Part shown: in pieces, positions 51,376-60,505 of the stretch | Numbering within the stretch: the stretch's first letter is position 1 | How the letters are laid out: each line of letters starts with the position of its first letter | Assembly: GCF_010994755.1 (NCBI RefSeq) | Contig: NZ_WHSB02000013.1 | Location: 100,201-164,200, forward strand | DNA: 64,000 nt | DNA from: Shinella lacus | Lineage (GTDB): Bacteria; Pseudomonadota; Alphaproteobacteria; Rhizobiales; Rhizobiaceae | Direction of reading: 5' to 3' | Notes under the pieces: generated by a model | What the model was told of the DNA's origin: nothing | Seen by the model: only the letters and a program-made list of their open reading frames with translations | Databases searched by the model: none | Position numbers and translations under genes: made by a program

Positions 51376-52626
51376 TCAGTGGAGGTTGGGCTGGGCGCCC
51401 TGGCCCTTTTCGTCGAGAAGGTGGCCGCGGCGGAAACGGTCGAGGCGGAAGGCCGCTGCCTTCTCGTGCGGCGTGCCGCGCGCCAGAAGATGGGCGAAGC
51501 AGAAGCCGGAGGCGGGCGTCGCCTTGAAGCCGCCGTAGCACCAGCCGGCATTGAGATAGAGATTGTCGATGTGGGTGCGGTCGATGATCGGCGAGCCGTC
51601 CATCGACATGTCCATGATGCCGCCCCACGCCCGCAGGACCCGCACCCGCGAGAGCGCCGGGATCATCGCCTTGCCGGCCTCTGCGACATGCTCGACGGTC
51701 GCGAGGTTGCCGCGCTGGGCGTAGGAATTGTAGCCGTCGATGTCGCCGCCGAAGACGAGCCCGCCCTTGTCGGATTGCGACACATAGAAATGTCCCGCGC
51801 CAAAGGTGACGACGCCGTCGATGAAGGGTTTCAGCCCCTCGGACACGAAGGCCTGCAGGACGTGGCTTTCCAGCGGCAGCTTGAGATCGGCCATGCGGGC
51901 GACCTCGGAGGAATTTCCGGCCGCCGCCAGCGCCAGCTTGCCGCAGCCGATGAAGCCGCGGCTGGTCTCGACGCCGGTAACGCGGCCGTTCTCACGCCGG
52001 ATGCCGGTCACTTCGCAGCCCTGGATGATGTCGATGCCGCGGCTGTCGGCGCCGCGCGCATAACCCCAGGCCACCGCATCGTGGCGCACGGTGCCGCCGC
52101 GCCGCTGCAGCAGCCCGCCCTTGATGGGAAAGCGCGCATTGTCGAAATCGAGGAAGGGCACCATGCGGCGCACCGCCTCCCGGTCCAGTAACTCGGCATC
52201 GACGCCGTGCAGGCGCATGGCATTGCCGCGCCGCGTGAAGGCGTCGCGTTGGGCGTCGGAATGATAGAGATTAAGCACGCCGCGCTGCGAGACCATGGCG
52301 TTGAAGTTGAAATCCTGCTCCAGCCCTTCCCAGAGCTTCATCGACAGCTCGTAGAACGGGTTGTTGGCGGGCAGCAGATAGTTGGAGCGGATGATCGTTG
52401 TGTTGCGGCCGACATTGCCGGAGCCGATGTAATTCTTTTCCAGCACCGCCACATTGGCGATGCCGAATTCCTTGGCGAGATAATAGGCGGTCGCCAGCCC
52501 ATGTCCGCCGCCACCGACGATGACCACGTCGTAATGCGGCTTCGGTTCAGGCTGACGCCAGGCAGGCGTCCAGTCGCGGTTGCCGCGAAGGCCGTTCCAG
52601 AGGAGGGAGAAGACTGAGTAGCGCAT
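51376..52626 (-). CDS. soxB: Sarcosine oxidase beta subunit
   Basis: The 416-aa flavoprotein starts MRYSVFSLLWNGLRGNRDWT. FAD fold DVVIVGGGGHGLATAYYLAK, GSGNVGRNTTIIRSNYL and the VRHDAVAWGYARGAD segment (the His carries covalent FMN in the known enzyme) are all present. The C-terminal FAD-binding part is GGIMDMSMDGSPIIDRTHID. It oxidises sarcosine to the imine that the alpha subunit hydrolyses. It is the first gene of soxBDAG and is divergent from the GlxA-type regulator. Confidence 0.94.
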   Translation of the reverse strand: MRYSVFSLLWNGLRGNRDWTPAWRQPEPKPHYDVVIVGGGGHGLATAYYLAKEFGIANVAVLEKNYIGSGNVGRNTTIIRSNYLLPANNPFYELSMKLWEGLEQDFNFNAMVSQRGVLNLYHSDAQRDAFTRRGNAMRLHGVDAELLDREAVRRMVPFLDFDNARFPIKGGLLQRRGGTVRHDAVAWGYARGADSRGIDIIQGCEVTGIRRENGRVTGVETSRGFIGCGKLALAAAGNSSEVARMADLKLPLESHVLQAFVSEGLKPFIDGVVTFGAGHFYVSQSDKGGLVFGGDIDGYNSYAQRGNLATVEHVAEAGKAMIPALSRVRVLRAWGGIMDMSMDGSPIIDRTHIDNLYLNAGWCYGGFKATPASGFCFAHLLARGTPHEKAAAFRLDRFRRGHLLDEKGQGAQPNLH

Positions 52627-52721
52627 GGCATCGCTCGTCGAAAAGAGGCTGTTTGCTTTTCGTAGCAGCGGCGGGCTTGCCTATATTGCATGATAAGGAC
52701 AAATTCGGATAGATTTGGGCC

Positions 52722-53681
52722 ATGCTCCTGCCAGACACCCGCAACCTCCAGCGCATCGGCTTTGTGCTCGTGCCGAATTTCGCCCTGATGTCCTATGCCT
52801 CGGCGAGCGAACCGCTGCGCGCGGCAAACCTCATTGCCGGCACTCCGCTTTACGACATCGTACCGCTTTCGGCGGACGGCCTGCCGGTGCGCAGTTCCGC
52901 CGGACTGGAGATCGCCTGCGGCCGGCTCGCGGATCTCGGCGGCGCCTGCCACACGCTGCATGTCTGCGCCGGCGGCAACCCGGCCGACTGGCGGGACAGC
53001 GCCGCGCTGCATGCGCCCCTGCGAAAGTTCGCCCGCGACGGGGTGCGCATTGGCGGCATTTCGAGCGGCGCGTATATCCTGGCCGCCGCCGGTCTGCTGG
53101 AAACCTGCGACTTCACGGTCCATTGGGAGCATGCGCCGCTGCTGCGCGAGACCTTTCCGCATCTCACGCCGCGCCAGGCGCGCTTCGTTGTCGATGGCGG
53201 GCGCGTGACCTGCGGCGGCGGCGTAGCGCCGCTCGACATGATGCATGCCGTCATCGCCGAGCGCATGGGCGCGGATTTCGCCCGTCGTGTTAGCGACTGG
53301 TATCTCCATACCGCCGTCGCCGAATCGGCCGATCCCCAGCGTGGCTCGGCGGCCGAGCGTTACGGCACCCATCATCCGGCGCTGCTGACGGTGCTGGAGA
53401 TGATGGAGGCGTCGATCGAGAATCCGCTCGGCCGTCCTGAAATGGCGAGACTTGCCGGCATCAGCCCGCGGCATCTCGACCGGCTTTTTCTAACCCATCG
53501 CGGGGAAAGTTTTCTCGATACTTACCGCGCGATCCGTCTGGCGCATGGTCGCCGGCTCCTGGAGCAGAGCCCGCTGTCCATCGCCGAGATCGCCTATGCA
53601 ACTGGCTTTTCCAGCGCCGGCCATTTTTCCCGCGCCTTTAAGGCCGCCTATGGACAGACACCGGCGGGTGCGCGACGCTAA
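52722..53681 (+). CDS. GlxA-family AraC transcriptional regulator (GbdR-like)
   Basis: The 319-aa protein has an N-terminal DJ-1/PfpI-like amidotransferase domain (LQRIGFVLVPNFALMSYASA, SGAYILAAAGLLE), which senses the inducer. A C-terminal AraC DNA-binding domain follows with IENPLGRPEMARLAGISPRH and IAEIAYATGFSSAGHFSRAF. Proteins of this build (GbdR, CdhR) activate betaine, dimethylglycine and carnitine genes. It is divergent from soxB with 95 bases between, and so is the likely activator of soxBDAG. Its end overlaps the LysR gene's end by four bases. Confidence 0.93.
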   Translation: MLLPDTRNLQRIGFVLVPNFALMSYASASEPLRAANLIAGTPLYDIVPLSADGLPVRSSAGLEIACGRLADLGGACHTLHVCAGGNPADWRDSAALHAPLRKFARDGVRIGGISSGAYILAAAGLLETCDFTVHWEHAPLLRETFPHLTPRQARFVVDGGRVTCGGGVAPLDMMHAVIAERMGADFARRVSDWYLHTAVAESADPQRGSAAERYGTHHPALLTVLEMMEASIENPLGRPEMARLAGISPRHLDRLFLTHRGESFLDTYRAIRLAHGRRLLEQSPLSIAEIAYATGFSSAGHFSRAFKAAYGQTPAGARR

Positions 53682-54571
53682 CCGCCGAGCTGCTCGGAAA
53701 CCAGGACCGGGATTTCCTTCAGGGCGAAGGCGCGGAAGGCGGCAGCGACCGGAGAAGGCGGCACATCGCGCCGTTCGACAAGCCCTACCTGACGGCTCGC
53801 CGTCGTATCGCCGAGGTCCAGCGCCGCCACGCCCTCATAGGCCCCGTACATGGTTAGCGAAGGCAGAATGGTGAGGCCGAGACCCGTCTTCACCATCGCG
53901 ACGAGCGAGGTGACGTTGTAGACGGTGATCAGCGAACGTGCCGAAATCTGCTTATAGTCTTCCGCCTCGATCCTGTCGGAAGCGCCGTTGCGGATCAGCG
54001 TTGCAGCCTTGAGGTCGCTCCACTCCACGGGCCGATCCAGACGGCAAAGATCGTGGTCGTCTTTGCACAGCAACTTGAACCGGTCGGAGAAGAGTGGCGT
54101 GAATTCCACCCCGCCGCCTGTGCGGCTTTCGCCGGCGATGCCGATATCGGCGACGCCGCTCTCCACCATGCGCCGCACCTGCGCGGTGTCTATGTCGAAA
54201 AGCTCCACTTGCACCTGCGGCCGGGTTTCGAGAAACCGTTGCAGGATCGGCGGCAGCACGTTCGTCGCCACCGATGGCACGGAGGCGATGGACAGGCTGC
54301 CGATGCGGCTGTGCGCGAAGGCGCGCATGATGCTGACCGACTTGTCGAAGCTGCGGATCTGCTCGCGGCCGAGATCGAGCATCAGGTTGCCGAGCGCCGT
54401 CAGGCTGTTCTTGCGGTCGGTCTGGAACAGCGGCCCGCCGATCTCTTCTTCCAGCTGTTTCAGTGTCATCGACACGGCCGAGGCCGTGCGGCCGACGGCA
54501 TCGGCCGCGTCCTTGATGTTCCCGCTCTCCGCCACCGTCACGAAGACCCGCAATGCTTCCAGCTTGATCAT
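53678..54571 (-). CDS. LysR-family regulator of the aldehyde dehydrogenase operon
   Basis: The 297-aa protein has the wHTH IKDAADAVGRTASAVSMTLK and QLEEEIGGPLFQTDRKNSLT, and the effector domain (SLSIASVPSVATNVLPPILQ, later LCKDDHDLCRLDRPVEWSDL). It is divergent from the ALDH-to-PurU genes at 54671 with 99 bases between, which hold inverted repeats. It is convergent with the GlxA-like gene. The most likely targets are the ALDH operon and perhaps the betaine importer. Confidence 0.9.
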   Translation of the reverse strand: MIKLEALRVFVTVAESGNIKDAADAVGRTASAVSMTLKQLEEEIGGPLFQTDRKNSLTALGNLMLDLGREQIRSFDKSVSIMRAFAHSRIGSLSIASVPSVATNVLPPILQRFLETRPQVQVELFDIDTAQVRRMVESGVADIGIAGESRTGGGVEFTPLFSDRFKLLCKDDHDLCRLDRPVEWSDLKAATLIRNGASDRIEAEDYKQISARSLITVYNVTSLVAMVKTGLGLTILPSLTMYGAYEGVAALDLGDTTASRQVGLVERRDVPPSPVAAAFRAFALKEIPVLVSEQLGG

Positions 54572-54579
54572 AGCACCAA

Positions 54580-54626
54580 CTTCAATTCTTCTGAAATTGA
54601 TAACAGAAATATCCGCTTGATTGAAG
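54580..54626. promoter_or_regulatory. Putative LysR binding sites before the ALDH operon
   Basis: TCAATT (54582) and AATTGA (54595) form a short inverted repeat, and CTTCAAT (54580) is matched by ATTGAAG (54620). These AT-rich dyads sit in the LysR/ALDH divergent region. The 9-mer TTCTGAAAT inside it (54589-54597) recurs at 60409-60417 before the betaine binding-protein gene. Confidence 0.4.
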
Positions 54627-54670
54627 TGCTGTGCTGGCGGATTTTCGTCTCAACAGAATGGAGACCGCAC

Positions 54671-56122
54671 ATGGCAGAACGCTACGCCAACCTGATCGGC
54701 GGCAAATGGAGGCAGGGCGCACGCTTCCATGAAAACCGCAATCCGTCGGATGTCACCGACCTGATCGGCCTCTATGCGCAGGCCGATGAAGCCGATGTCG
54801 ACGAGGCGATTGCCGCCGGTCGTGCAGCGATGCCGACCTGGCGTGCGACCGGGCTCGAACAGCGCCAAGCGATCCTCAACAAGATCGGCATGGAACTGAT
54901 GGAGCGCTCCGCCGAACTCGGTGAACTCTTGTCGCGCGAAGAGGGCAAGCCGCTGGCGGAAGGCCGCGGCGAGGTTTTTCGCGCCGGCCAGTTCTTCACC
55001 TATTATGCAGCCGAGGTGTTGCGCCAGCTCGGCGAGAACGCGGATTCCGTGCGCCCCGGCATCGAGATCGACATGCGCCGCGAGCCGATGGGGCTTGTCG
55101 CCGTCGTCTCGCCATGGAACTTTCCGACCGCCACGGCGAGTTGGAAGATCGCGCCGGCACTCGCTTACGGCAATGCGGTCATCTGGAAGCCGGCCAACGA
55201 GACGCCGGCCTCGGCCTTCGCGCTCGCCGACATCATCCACCGCGCCGGCCTGCCGGATGGCGCATTCCAGCTGCTGATGGGGCCGGGCGCCGTCGTCGGC
55301 AACGGGCTTGCCGGCCATCGCGGCGTTGATGCCATCACTTTCACCGGGTCCTACGAGGTCGGCTGCCAGGTCGCAGTCGCGGCCGCCGCGAACCTCACGA
55401 AATTCCAGCTGGAACTCGGCTCGAAGAACGCGCTGCTCATCATGGATGACGCCGATCTCGACCTCGCCGTCGCGGCCTCCATTGGCGGCGGCTATTCCGG
55501 TACGGGGCAGAAATGCACGGCGTCCTCACGCCTTGTGGTGCATGAAAAGGTCCATGACGTCTTCGTCCAAAAACTTGCCGCCGCCGTCGCCGCGTTGAAA
55601 GTGGGGCATGCGCTCGCGGACGGCACGCAGGTCGGGCCGGTGGTGAGCGAACGCCAGCTTGCGGCGAACCTCGCGTGGGTGGATCGCGCCCGCTCCGCAG
55701 GTGCCGAAGTCGCCATCGGCGGCGAGCGCCTGCAACTCGCCCATGACGGCTTCTACATGACGCCGGCGCTCCTGACCGGCACGACCAATGCCATGGATTT
55801 CAACCGCGAGGAAATGTTCGCGCCCATCGCCGCCGTGCAGACGGTCTCTTCCTACGAGGAGGGACTTTCCGTCGTCAACGATACGCGCTTCGGCCTCGTC
55901 GCCGGCATCTTCAGCCGCTCGCTTGCCCGCACCACGCATTTCCGGCGCCATGTCGAAACCGGCTGCGTCACCATCAATCTCCCGACGGCGGGGACGGACT
56001 ATCATGTACCCTTCGGCGGGCGGAAGGATTCGAGTTTCGGTTCACGCGAGCAGGGCCGTTCGGCGGCCGAGTTCTACACTCAGGTCAAGACCGCCTATAT
56101 CCGGGCGGGGGAGCCGGAGTAA
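54671..56122 (+). CDS. NAD(P)-dependent aldehyde dehydrogenase
   Basis: The reading frame extends upstream of ATG 54671, but this start gives the family N-terminus, MAERYANLIGGKWRQGARFH; product 483 aa. The catalytic Asn is in SPWNFPTATASWKIAPALAY, the Glu in LTKFQLELGSKNALLIMDDA and the nucleophile Cys in GGYSGTGQKCTASSRLVVH. The C-terminal Glu is in FNREEMFAPIAAVQTV. It matches betaine/succinate semialdehyde-type and ketoglutarate semialdehyde dehydrogenases. In this context it probably oxidises a betaine-derived or malonate-type semialdehyde. It is first in a long operon and is linked to the M19-like gene four bases later. Confidence 0.9.
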   Translation: MAERYANLIGGKWRQGARFHENRNPSDVTDLIGLYAQADEADVDEAIAAGRAAMPTWRATGLEQRQAILNKIGMELMERSAELGELLSREEGKPLAEGRGEVFRAGQFFTYYAAEVLRQLGENADSVRPGIEIDMRREPMGLVAVVSPWNFPTATASWKIAPALAYGNAVIWKPANETPASAFALADIIHRAGLPDGAFQLLMGPGAVVGNGLAGHRGVDAITFTGSYEVGCQVAVAAAANLTKFQLELGSKNALLIMDDADLDLAVAASIGGGYSGTGQKCTASSRLVVHEKVHDVFVQKLAAAVAALKVGHALADGTQVGPVVSERQLAANLAWVDRARSAGAEVAIGGERLQLAHDGFYMTPALLTGTTNAMDFNREEMFAPIAAVQTVSSYEEGLSVVNDTRFGLVAGIFSRSLARTTHFRRHVETGCVTINLPTAGTDYHVPFGGRKDSSFGSREQGRSAAEFYTQVKTAYIRAGEPE

Positions 56123-56126
56123 GGCC

Positions 56127-57122
56127 ATGGACGCAAAGATCGCCAGCCCCCTCGTAGACTGCCTGCAATATGCCAACTGGAGCCCGAGCGTCTTCACCGA
56201 GATGCGGGCCGGCGGCGTGCATGCCGTGCATGCCACCATCGCCTATCACGAAAATTTCCGCGAGACGGTGGCCAACATCATCGCCTGGAACCGCCATTTC
56301 GAGCGTCACCCGGATCTCATCTTCCCCGGCCGCTCCGGCAGCGATATCGAGCGCGCCATGCGGGAAGGGCGCACCGCCATCTTCTTCGGCCTGCAGAACC
56401 CGTCGCCGATCGAGGACGACATCGGTCTGATCGAGGTCTGCCATATGCTCGGCGTGCGCTTCATGCAGCTCTCCTACAACAACCAGTCATTGCTTGCCAC
56501 CGGCTGCTACGAGGGGGAAGATCCGGGTATTACCCGTTTCGGCCGGCAGGCTATCGCCGAGATGAACCGGGTCGGCATGGTCATCGACATGAGCCATTCC
56601 GCCGAACGCTCCACGCTGGAGGCAATCGAGATTTCCACGCGCCCGATCGCCATTACCCACGCCAATCCGCACTGGTGGCATCCCGCACTGCGCAACAAAT
56701 CCGACACCGTGCTGAAGGCGCTGGCGCAGTCGGGCGGCATGCTCGGCCTGTCGCTCTATCCGCATCACCTGAAGGACGGGTCGAACTGCACGCTGGAAAG
56801 TTTTTGCGCCATGGTCGCGGATACGGCATCGCGCTACGGCGTCGAGCATGTCGGCATCGGCAGCGATCTGTGCCAGGATCAGCCGGATTCCGTTGTGACC
56901 TGGATGCGCAACGGCCGCTGGTCGAAGGCGACGGATTACGGTGAAGGATCGGCGGCAGCGGCGGGCTTTCCCCGGCAGCCGGCCTGGTTCGGCAGCAATG
57001 CGGACCTCGGCAACCTGCGCCATGGCCTGCGCAATGCCGGCTTCTCCGAGGAGGAGGTCGGCGGCATCATGGGCGGCAACTGGCTGCGGTTCTACACCGC
57101 GTCCTTCGGGCCGATGCCATGA
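56127..57122 (+). CDS. Membrane-dipeptidase-like (M19) protein lacking part of the zinc site
   Basis: The 331-aa protein has the M19 TIM-barrel sequence: FGLQNPSPIEDDIGLIEVCH, LGVRFMQLSYNNQSLLATGC, MVIDMSHSAERSTLEAIEIS and RPIAITHANPHWWHPALRNK. The two late His ligands (SH, THAN) are kept. The N-terminal H-x-D ligand pair (usual D-G-H-N-D) is DCLQYAN, and the bridging Glu (G-I-E-G) is Gln. So one metal site is lost. Similar M19-like genes occur beside betaine and dimethylglycine catabolism genes in Pseudomonas (known as PA5396 in its locus). Its function may not be peptide cleavage. It overlaps the next gene by four bases. Confidence 0.85.
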   Translation: MDAKIASPLVDCLQYANWSPSVFTEMRAGGVHAVHATIAYHENFRETVANIIAWNRHFERHPDLIFPGRSGSDIERAMREGRTAIFFGLQNPSPIEDDIGLIEVCHMLGVRFMQLSYNNQSLLATGCYEGEDPGITRFGRQAIAEMNRVGMVIDMSHSAERSTLEAIEISTRPIAITHANPHWWHPALRNKSDTVLKALAQSGGMLGLSLYPHHLKDGSNCTLESFCAMVADTASRYGVEHVGIGSDLCQDQPDSVVTWMRNGRWSKATDYGEGSAAAAGFPRQPAWFGSNADLGNLRHGLRNAGFSEEEVGGIMGGNWLRFYTASFGPMP

Positions 57123-58813
57123 CCAGCCGGGCGCTCGACATCACGACAGGACCGGCGTTGGCGCTGCGTTCGCCGGACGTCGTCATGCGTCTGCAGCGGA
57201 TGGGTGCCTCCTTCCCGACGCGGCTCAGCTTCCTGCGCAGCCTGATCCGCCGTCTTGCTGCAAGCGGCACCACGGTCCGCCGATCGCTCTGGAGCATGGA
57301 CGATGCGGGTTTTGGCGATGCGGTCTATACGCTCACGCTCGGCGGGCACGACTACAGTCTCGTTGCCTTCTCATGCCCGCTTCCCGACGACCAGCGCTCC
57401 GACCGCGTGATCGCGGAAGCCTGGGATACGAGCTACGTGCTCTATGACGGTATTCCCGACGCGACCGAGATTGACCGGCTGCGGGCGAATGCGCCGCGGC
57501 AGGAAGCGGGGCGGTTCGGCCCGTGCGATCTGGTGCTGAGCCGCGCCAACAAGTCCGTGCGTTTCTTCGAGCATGTCGCCGACAGCCTCGCCCACGGCCG
57601 CCAGCCGGATCGGCAGCGCCTCGGCGAGGTCGGCTACCTGCTGCGCACCACCGCCGTCTACGGCAACGGCAAGTTCGGCATTGCCGATCGTTTCGTGCTG
57701 GCGGAACGCGAGGGGCTCGCCGGTCCCTTCCAGGCGGAGATGCTGACCGTCTGGCTGATCCGTGAATTCTCCCACGATCTGGTCGAGCACGTCGCCCGGC
57801 GCAGAGCGCCAAAAACCTTCGTGCCGCTCGCGCCGGACCTGCGCCGCCATATCGGCGTCGGCAACTCCACCGGCCTCGGCATGGCGCCGTTCCTGGCGAA
57901 CCATCCGGTGCTTCTGAACAACTGGGTCCTCGCCCGCGAAACCGCCTTGGCGCGGGTGCGGGCGAAGCCGTATCCGGATGCGGCGGCGCTGAACCGGTTG
58001 GCCGATCTCTGGCGGCAGGCGGCCCTGCATCTCGATCAATGGTCGGTCGAGGACGGTGCCTTGATGGCACGCCTCCTGCTCCTGCGCAGGGAATGGACCG
58101 AAGCCGAAGGCTGGATCGATCCGGCAAGGCTGCTGGCCACCTCGTTCCCGGTCGCCTCACTGCTCGACCGTTCGCAATCCCTGTCCATAGACTTCCAGGA
58201 GTTGCTGGCCGCTCTCATCATTGAAATGGCGGGCGCGGAGAACGACGATCTTGCGGACGGCATGGCGGCCGCGCGGGAAGGGGGGCCTGAAACGGGCATG
58301 CGGGTCTCAGCCCTTCGCGGGCTCCTGCGTGATCACTACGGCTGGGCCATGGCCATCGCCTTCGACGCGCCGGCCGAAACCGCCCAGTTCTGGTATGTCT
58401 CGGAGGAGAAGCTGGAACCCCGCCTCGGTCGTCGCGCCACGGAGCCCGGCGCGGATCTGGAACTGCCGCTCGATATCGCCCGGCAAGTGCAGCAGCTCGC
58501 CGCCGACCTTGCGGATACGCCGGACGGGCAGACGGTCGCCGCCTTCCTCGCGCGTTTCCCGCAGCATCGTCACGTGGTGCGCCGCATCCAGACGACGGCG
58601 GCTGCGCCCTATGCGGAAATCCGCGACAACCTGCTGTCGGATCGCTGCCTGCCGATCGACATGCTGCGCTGCAAGCTCGCCTTCTTCGGCGCCTCGAAGT
58701 TCGACCCGCGCTCGGATCGCTGGACCCGCATCACGCTTTTCCAGGGTGCGCCGACGGCCGGCGAGATCACGGCCGGCGAAACCGACGATTGCTGGCTTCC
58801 GGTGCTGCCATGA
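57119..58813 (+). CDS. Large hypothetical protein, 564 aa
   Basis: The ATG lies in the overlap with the M19-like gene (ATGA), and its end overlaps the DUF3726-type gene by four bases. No signal peptide or membrane segment is seen. Recognisable sub-stretches are few: RTTAVYGNGKFGIADRFVLA, LTVWLIREFSHDLVEHVARR, and a later HVVRRIQTTAAAPYAEIRDN. The protein appears mostly helical and is rich in Arg and Leu. I do not recognise any family or catalytic motif. Its strict translational coupling to both neighbours suggests that it is a needed partner of the M19-like, DUF3726-type and Ldh-like proteins. Confidence 0.7.
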   Translation: MTSRALDITTGPALALRSPDVVMRLQRMGASFPTRLSFLRSLIRRLAASGTTVRRSLWSMDDAGFGDAVYTLTLGGHDYSLVAFSCPLPDDQRSDRVIAEAWDTSYVLYDGIPDATEIDRLRANAPRQEAGRFGPCDLVLSRANKSVRFFEHVADSLAHGRQPDRQRLGEVGYLLRTTAVYGNGKFGIADRFVLAEREGLAGPFQAEMLTVWLIREFSHDLVEHVARRRAPKTFVPLAPDLRRHIGVGNSTGLGMAPFLANHPVLLNNWVLARETALARVRAKPYPDAAALNRLADLWRQAALHLDQWSVEDGALMARLLLLRREWTEAEGWIDPARLLATSFPVASLLDRSQSLSIDFQELLAALIIEMAGAENDDLADGMAAAREGGPETGMRVSALRGLLRDHYGWAMAIAFDAPAETAQFWYVSEEKLEPRLGRRATEPGADLELPLDIARQVQQLAADLADTPDGQTVAAFLARFPQHRHVVRRIQTTAAAPYAEIRDNLLSDRCLPIDMLRCKLAFFGASKFDPRSDRWTRITLFQGAPTAGEITAGETDDCWLPVLP

Positions 58814-59388
58814 CGACGATCCTTCTTTCCTACAACGAAGTGCAATCGCTCGCCCGCAAGGCGGCCAGCGGCGCGGGCCTGCCCCATGGCGTCGCGGAAG
58901 AAATCGGCCACGCAGCCGTCTGGCTCTCGGCGCGCGGCGTCGATGCCATCAGGGTCGTCGTCGATGCCCTTGGCGACGAGGCACAGGGCAGGCAGGCCGT
59001 TCTCCGTGGTCAAGCGGCCATCGATGCGCTGTGCTGCGGAGAGACCGAGCAGGGCTTGCCTGAGGATCAGGCCTATAGCCTGTTGCTGATCGGCCTTGCC
59101 GGCGCGGCGGCGATGGATACGGGGCTGAACCTTACCGTGCAGCAGGGAAATGGCGATGTCGCCCCACTCGCCCGGGTGAGCGATGTCGGCGGCCTGTTGC
59201 TCACCATGAAGACCTTGCGCGTTATGCCTGACGATGCCGCGCCCGCCTGCTCCGGATCGCCGCGGCCAACGCCGACCGATGCCGCGGCCTACGCGGCAGC
59301 GCTTAGCCTGGCAGCCAGGACCTACGTGCCGGCTTCGGACCTGTCGCGCGCCCAGGGCGCCGGCGCCGGCACGACCGACAACGATTGA
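58810..59388 (+). CDS. DUF3726-type protein
   Basis: The 192-aa protein begins MTTILLSYNEVQSLARKAAS and continues GAGLPHGVAEEIGHAAVWLS, a helix-rich start I recognise from DUF3726 proteins. Those are frequently encoded next to Ldh/MDH-2 family dehydrogenases, as here (12 bases to the next gene). The middle part (AYSLLLIGLAGAAAMDTGLN) is hydrophobic but short for a membrane segment. It may form a complex with the dehydrogenase. No enzymatic motif is visible. Confidence 0.6.
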   Translation: MTTILLSYNEVQSLARKAASGAGLPHGVAEEIGHAAVWLSARGVDAIRVVVDALGDEAQGRQAVLRGQAAIDALCCGETEQGLPEDQAYSLLLIGLAGAAAMDTGLNLTVQQGNGDVAPLARVSDVGGLLLTMKTLRVMPDDAAPACSGSPRPTPTDAAAYAAALSLAARTYVPASDLSRAQGAGAGTTDND

Positions 59389-59399
59389 GGATGTTTCCA

Positions 59400-60403
59400 T
59401 GACGGACCGGATGATGACGCTCGCCGCGATCGAGCACCTGTGTCTGCGCGCCTTGGTGGCCGCGGGCGCCAGCAAGCCCAATGCCGCCGCCGTCGCCCGC
59501 TCGACAATGCTGGCGGAGCGCGACGGCATTCGCAGCCACGGGCTGCTTTATGTGCCGATCTATGCGGAGCATGTGCGCGCTGGCAAGGTCGATGGCATGG
59601 CGCAACCGGCCGTGTCGCGCCCGCGTCCCGGCGCGGTCGTCGTCGATGCGGCAACCGGCTTCGCCCATCCGGCAATCGATGCCGGCTGGGCGAAGTTCAT
59701 CACCGCTGCGCGCGAAAACGGTGTCGCCGTGATGACGGTGTTCAACTCCTACAATTGCGGCGTGCTCGGCCACCACGCCGAGCGCATCGCCGAAGCCGGC
59801 CTGCTCGGCCTCTGCACCACCCACGCGCCGGCCTCCATCGCCCCGCCGGGCGGGCGCGTGCCGGTCATTGGCACCAATCCCTTCGCGCTCGGCGTTCCCG
59901 ATGGCGGGGGCGGGGCGGCACTCGTGCTCGACCAGTCGGCGAGCGTGGTCGCGAAATCGGAAATTCTCCTGCGGTCCCGCGAAAGGCGGCCCATCGAGCC
60001 CGGCTGGGCGCTCGATGCGGAGGGCGCGCCGACGGTGGAACCGGCCGCCGCCCTCAAAGGATCCATGCTGCCCGCAGGCGGGCACAAGGGCTTCGGTGCC
60101 GGGCTTCTCGTCGAAATCCTGGCCTCCTGCCTGTCGGGGGCGGTGCTCAGCAAGGATGCCAGCCCGTTTTCCGGCACGGCGGGCGGTCCGCCGAAAACCG
60201 GCCAATGTTTCATCGCCTTCGACCCTTCAGCCTTCTCCGAAGGCTTTTCACAACAGGTCGCAAGTCTGCTTGGCGCCATCGCCATGCAGGACGGCGCGCG
60301 GCTTCCCGGTGGCCGCCGGAAGGCGGCACGCGAGCGCACCGAGCGCGACGGCGTGCCTATCGATCCGGCGCTGATCGAACGGATCGAAGCACTCTTCCGC
60401 TAA
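59400..60403 (+). CDS. Ldh/MDH2-family NAD(P)-dependent dehydrogenase
   Basis: Product about 334 aa. The fold is the malate/L-lactate/ureidoglycolate dehydrogenase group: RDGIRSHGLLYVPIYAEHVR (with substrate-binding R-S-H-G), NSYNCGVLGHHAERIAEAGL, PPGGRVPVIGTNPFALGVPD and a late LPAGGHKGFGAGLLVEILAS. It reduces or oxidises 2-oxo/2-hydroxy acids or cyclic imines such as piperideine-2-carboxylate. Members also act on N-methylated amino acids. It is coupled to the DUF3726-type gene. The end is normal. Confidence 0.88.
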
Positions 60404-60505
60404 AGTTTTTCTGAAATCCGGATCAGTTATTTCGGTTTGATAAAAGTGGCCGCTTTCGACATCGTAACCGTCAAGACCACTACAACCACAACAAAGGGAA
60501 CGGAC

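Noticed and set aside
54053..54670. In-frame extension of the aldehyde dehydrogenase by about 200 codons upstream.
   Set aside because: It runs antisense through the LysR gene, and the ALDH family N-terminus starts at 54671.
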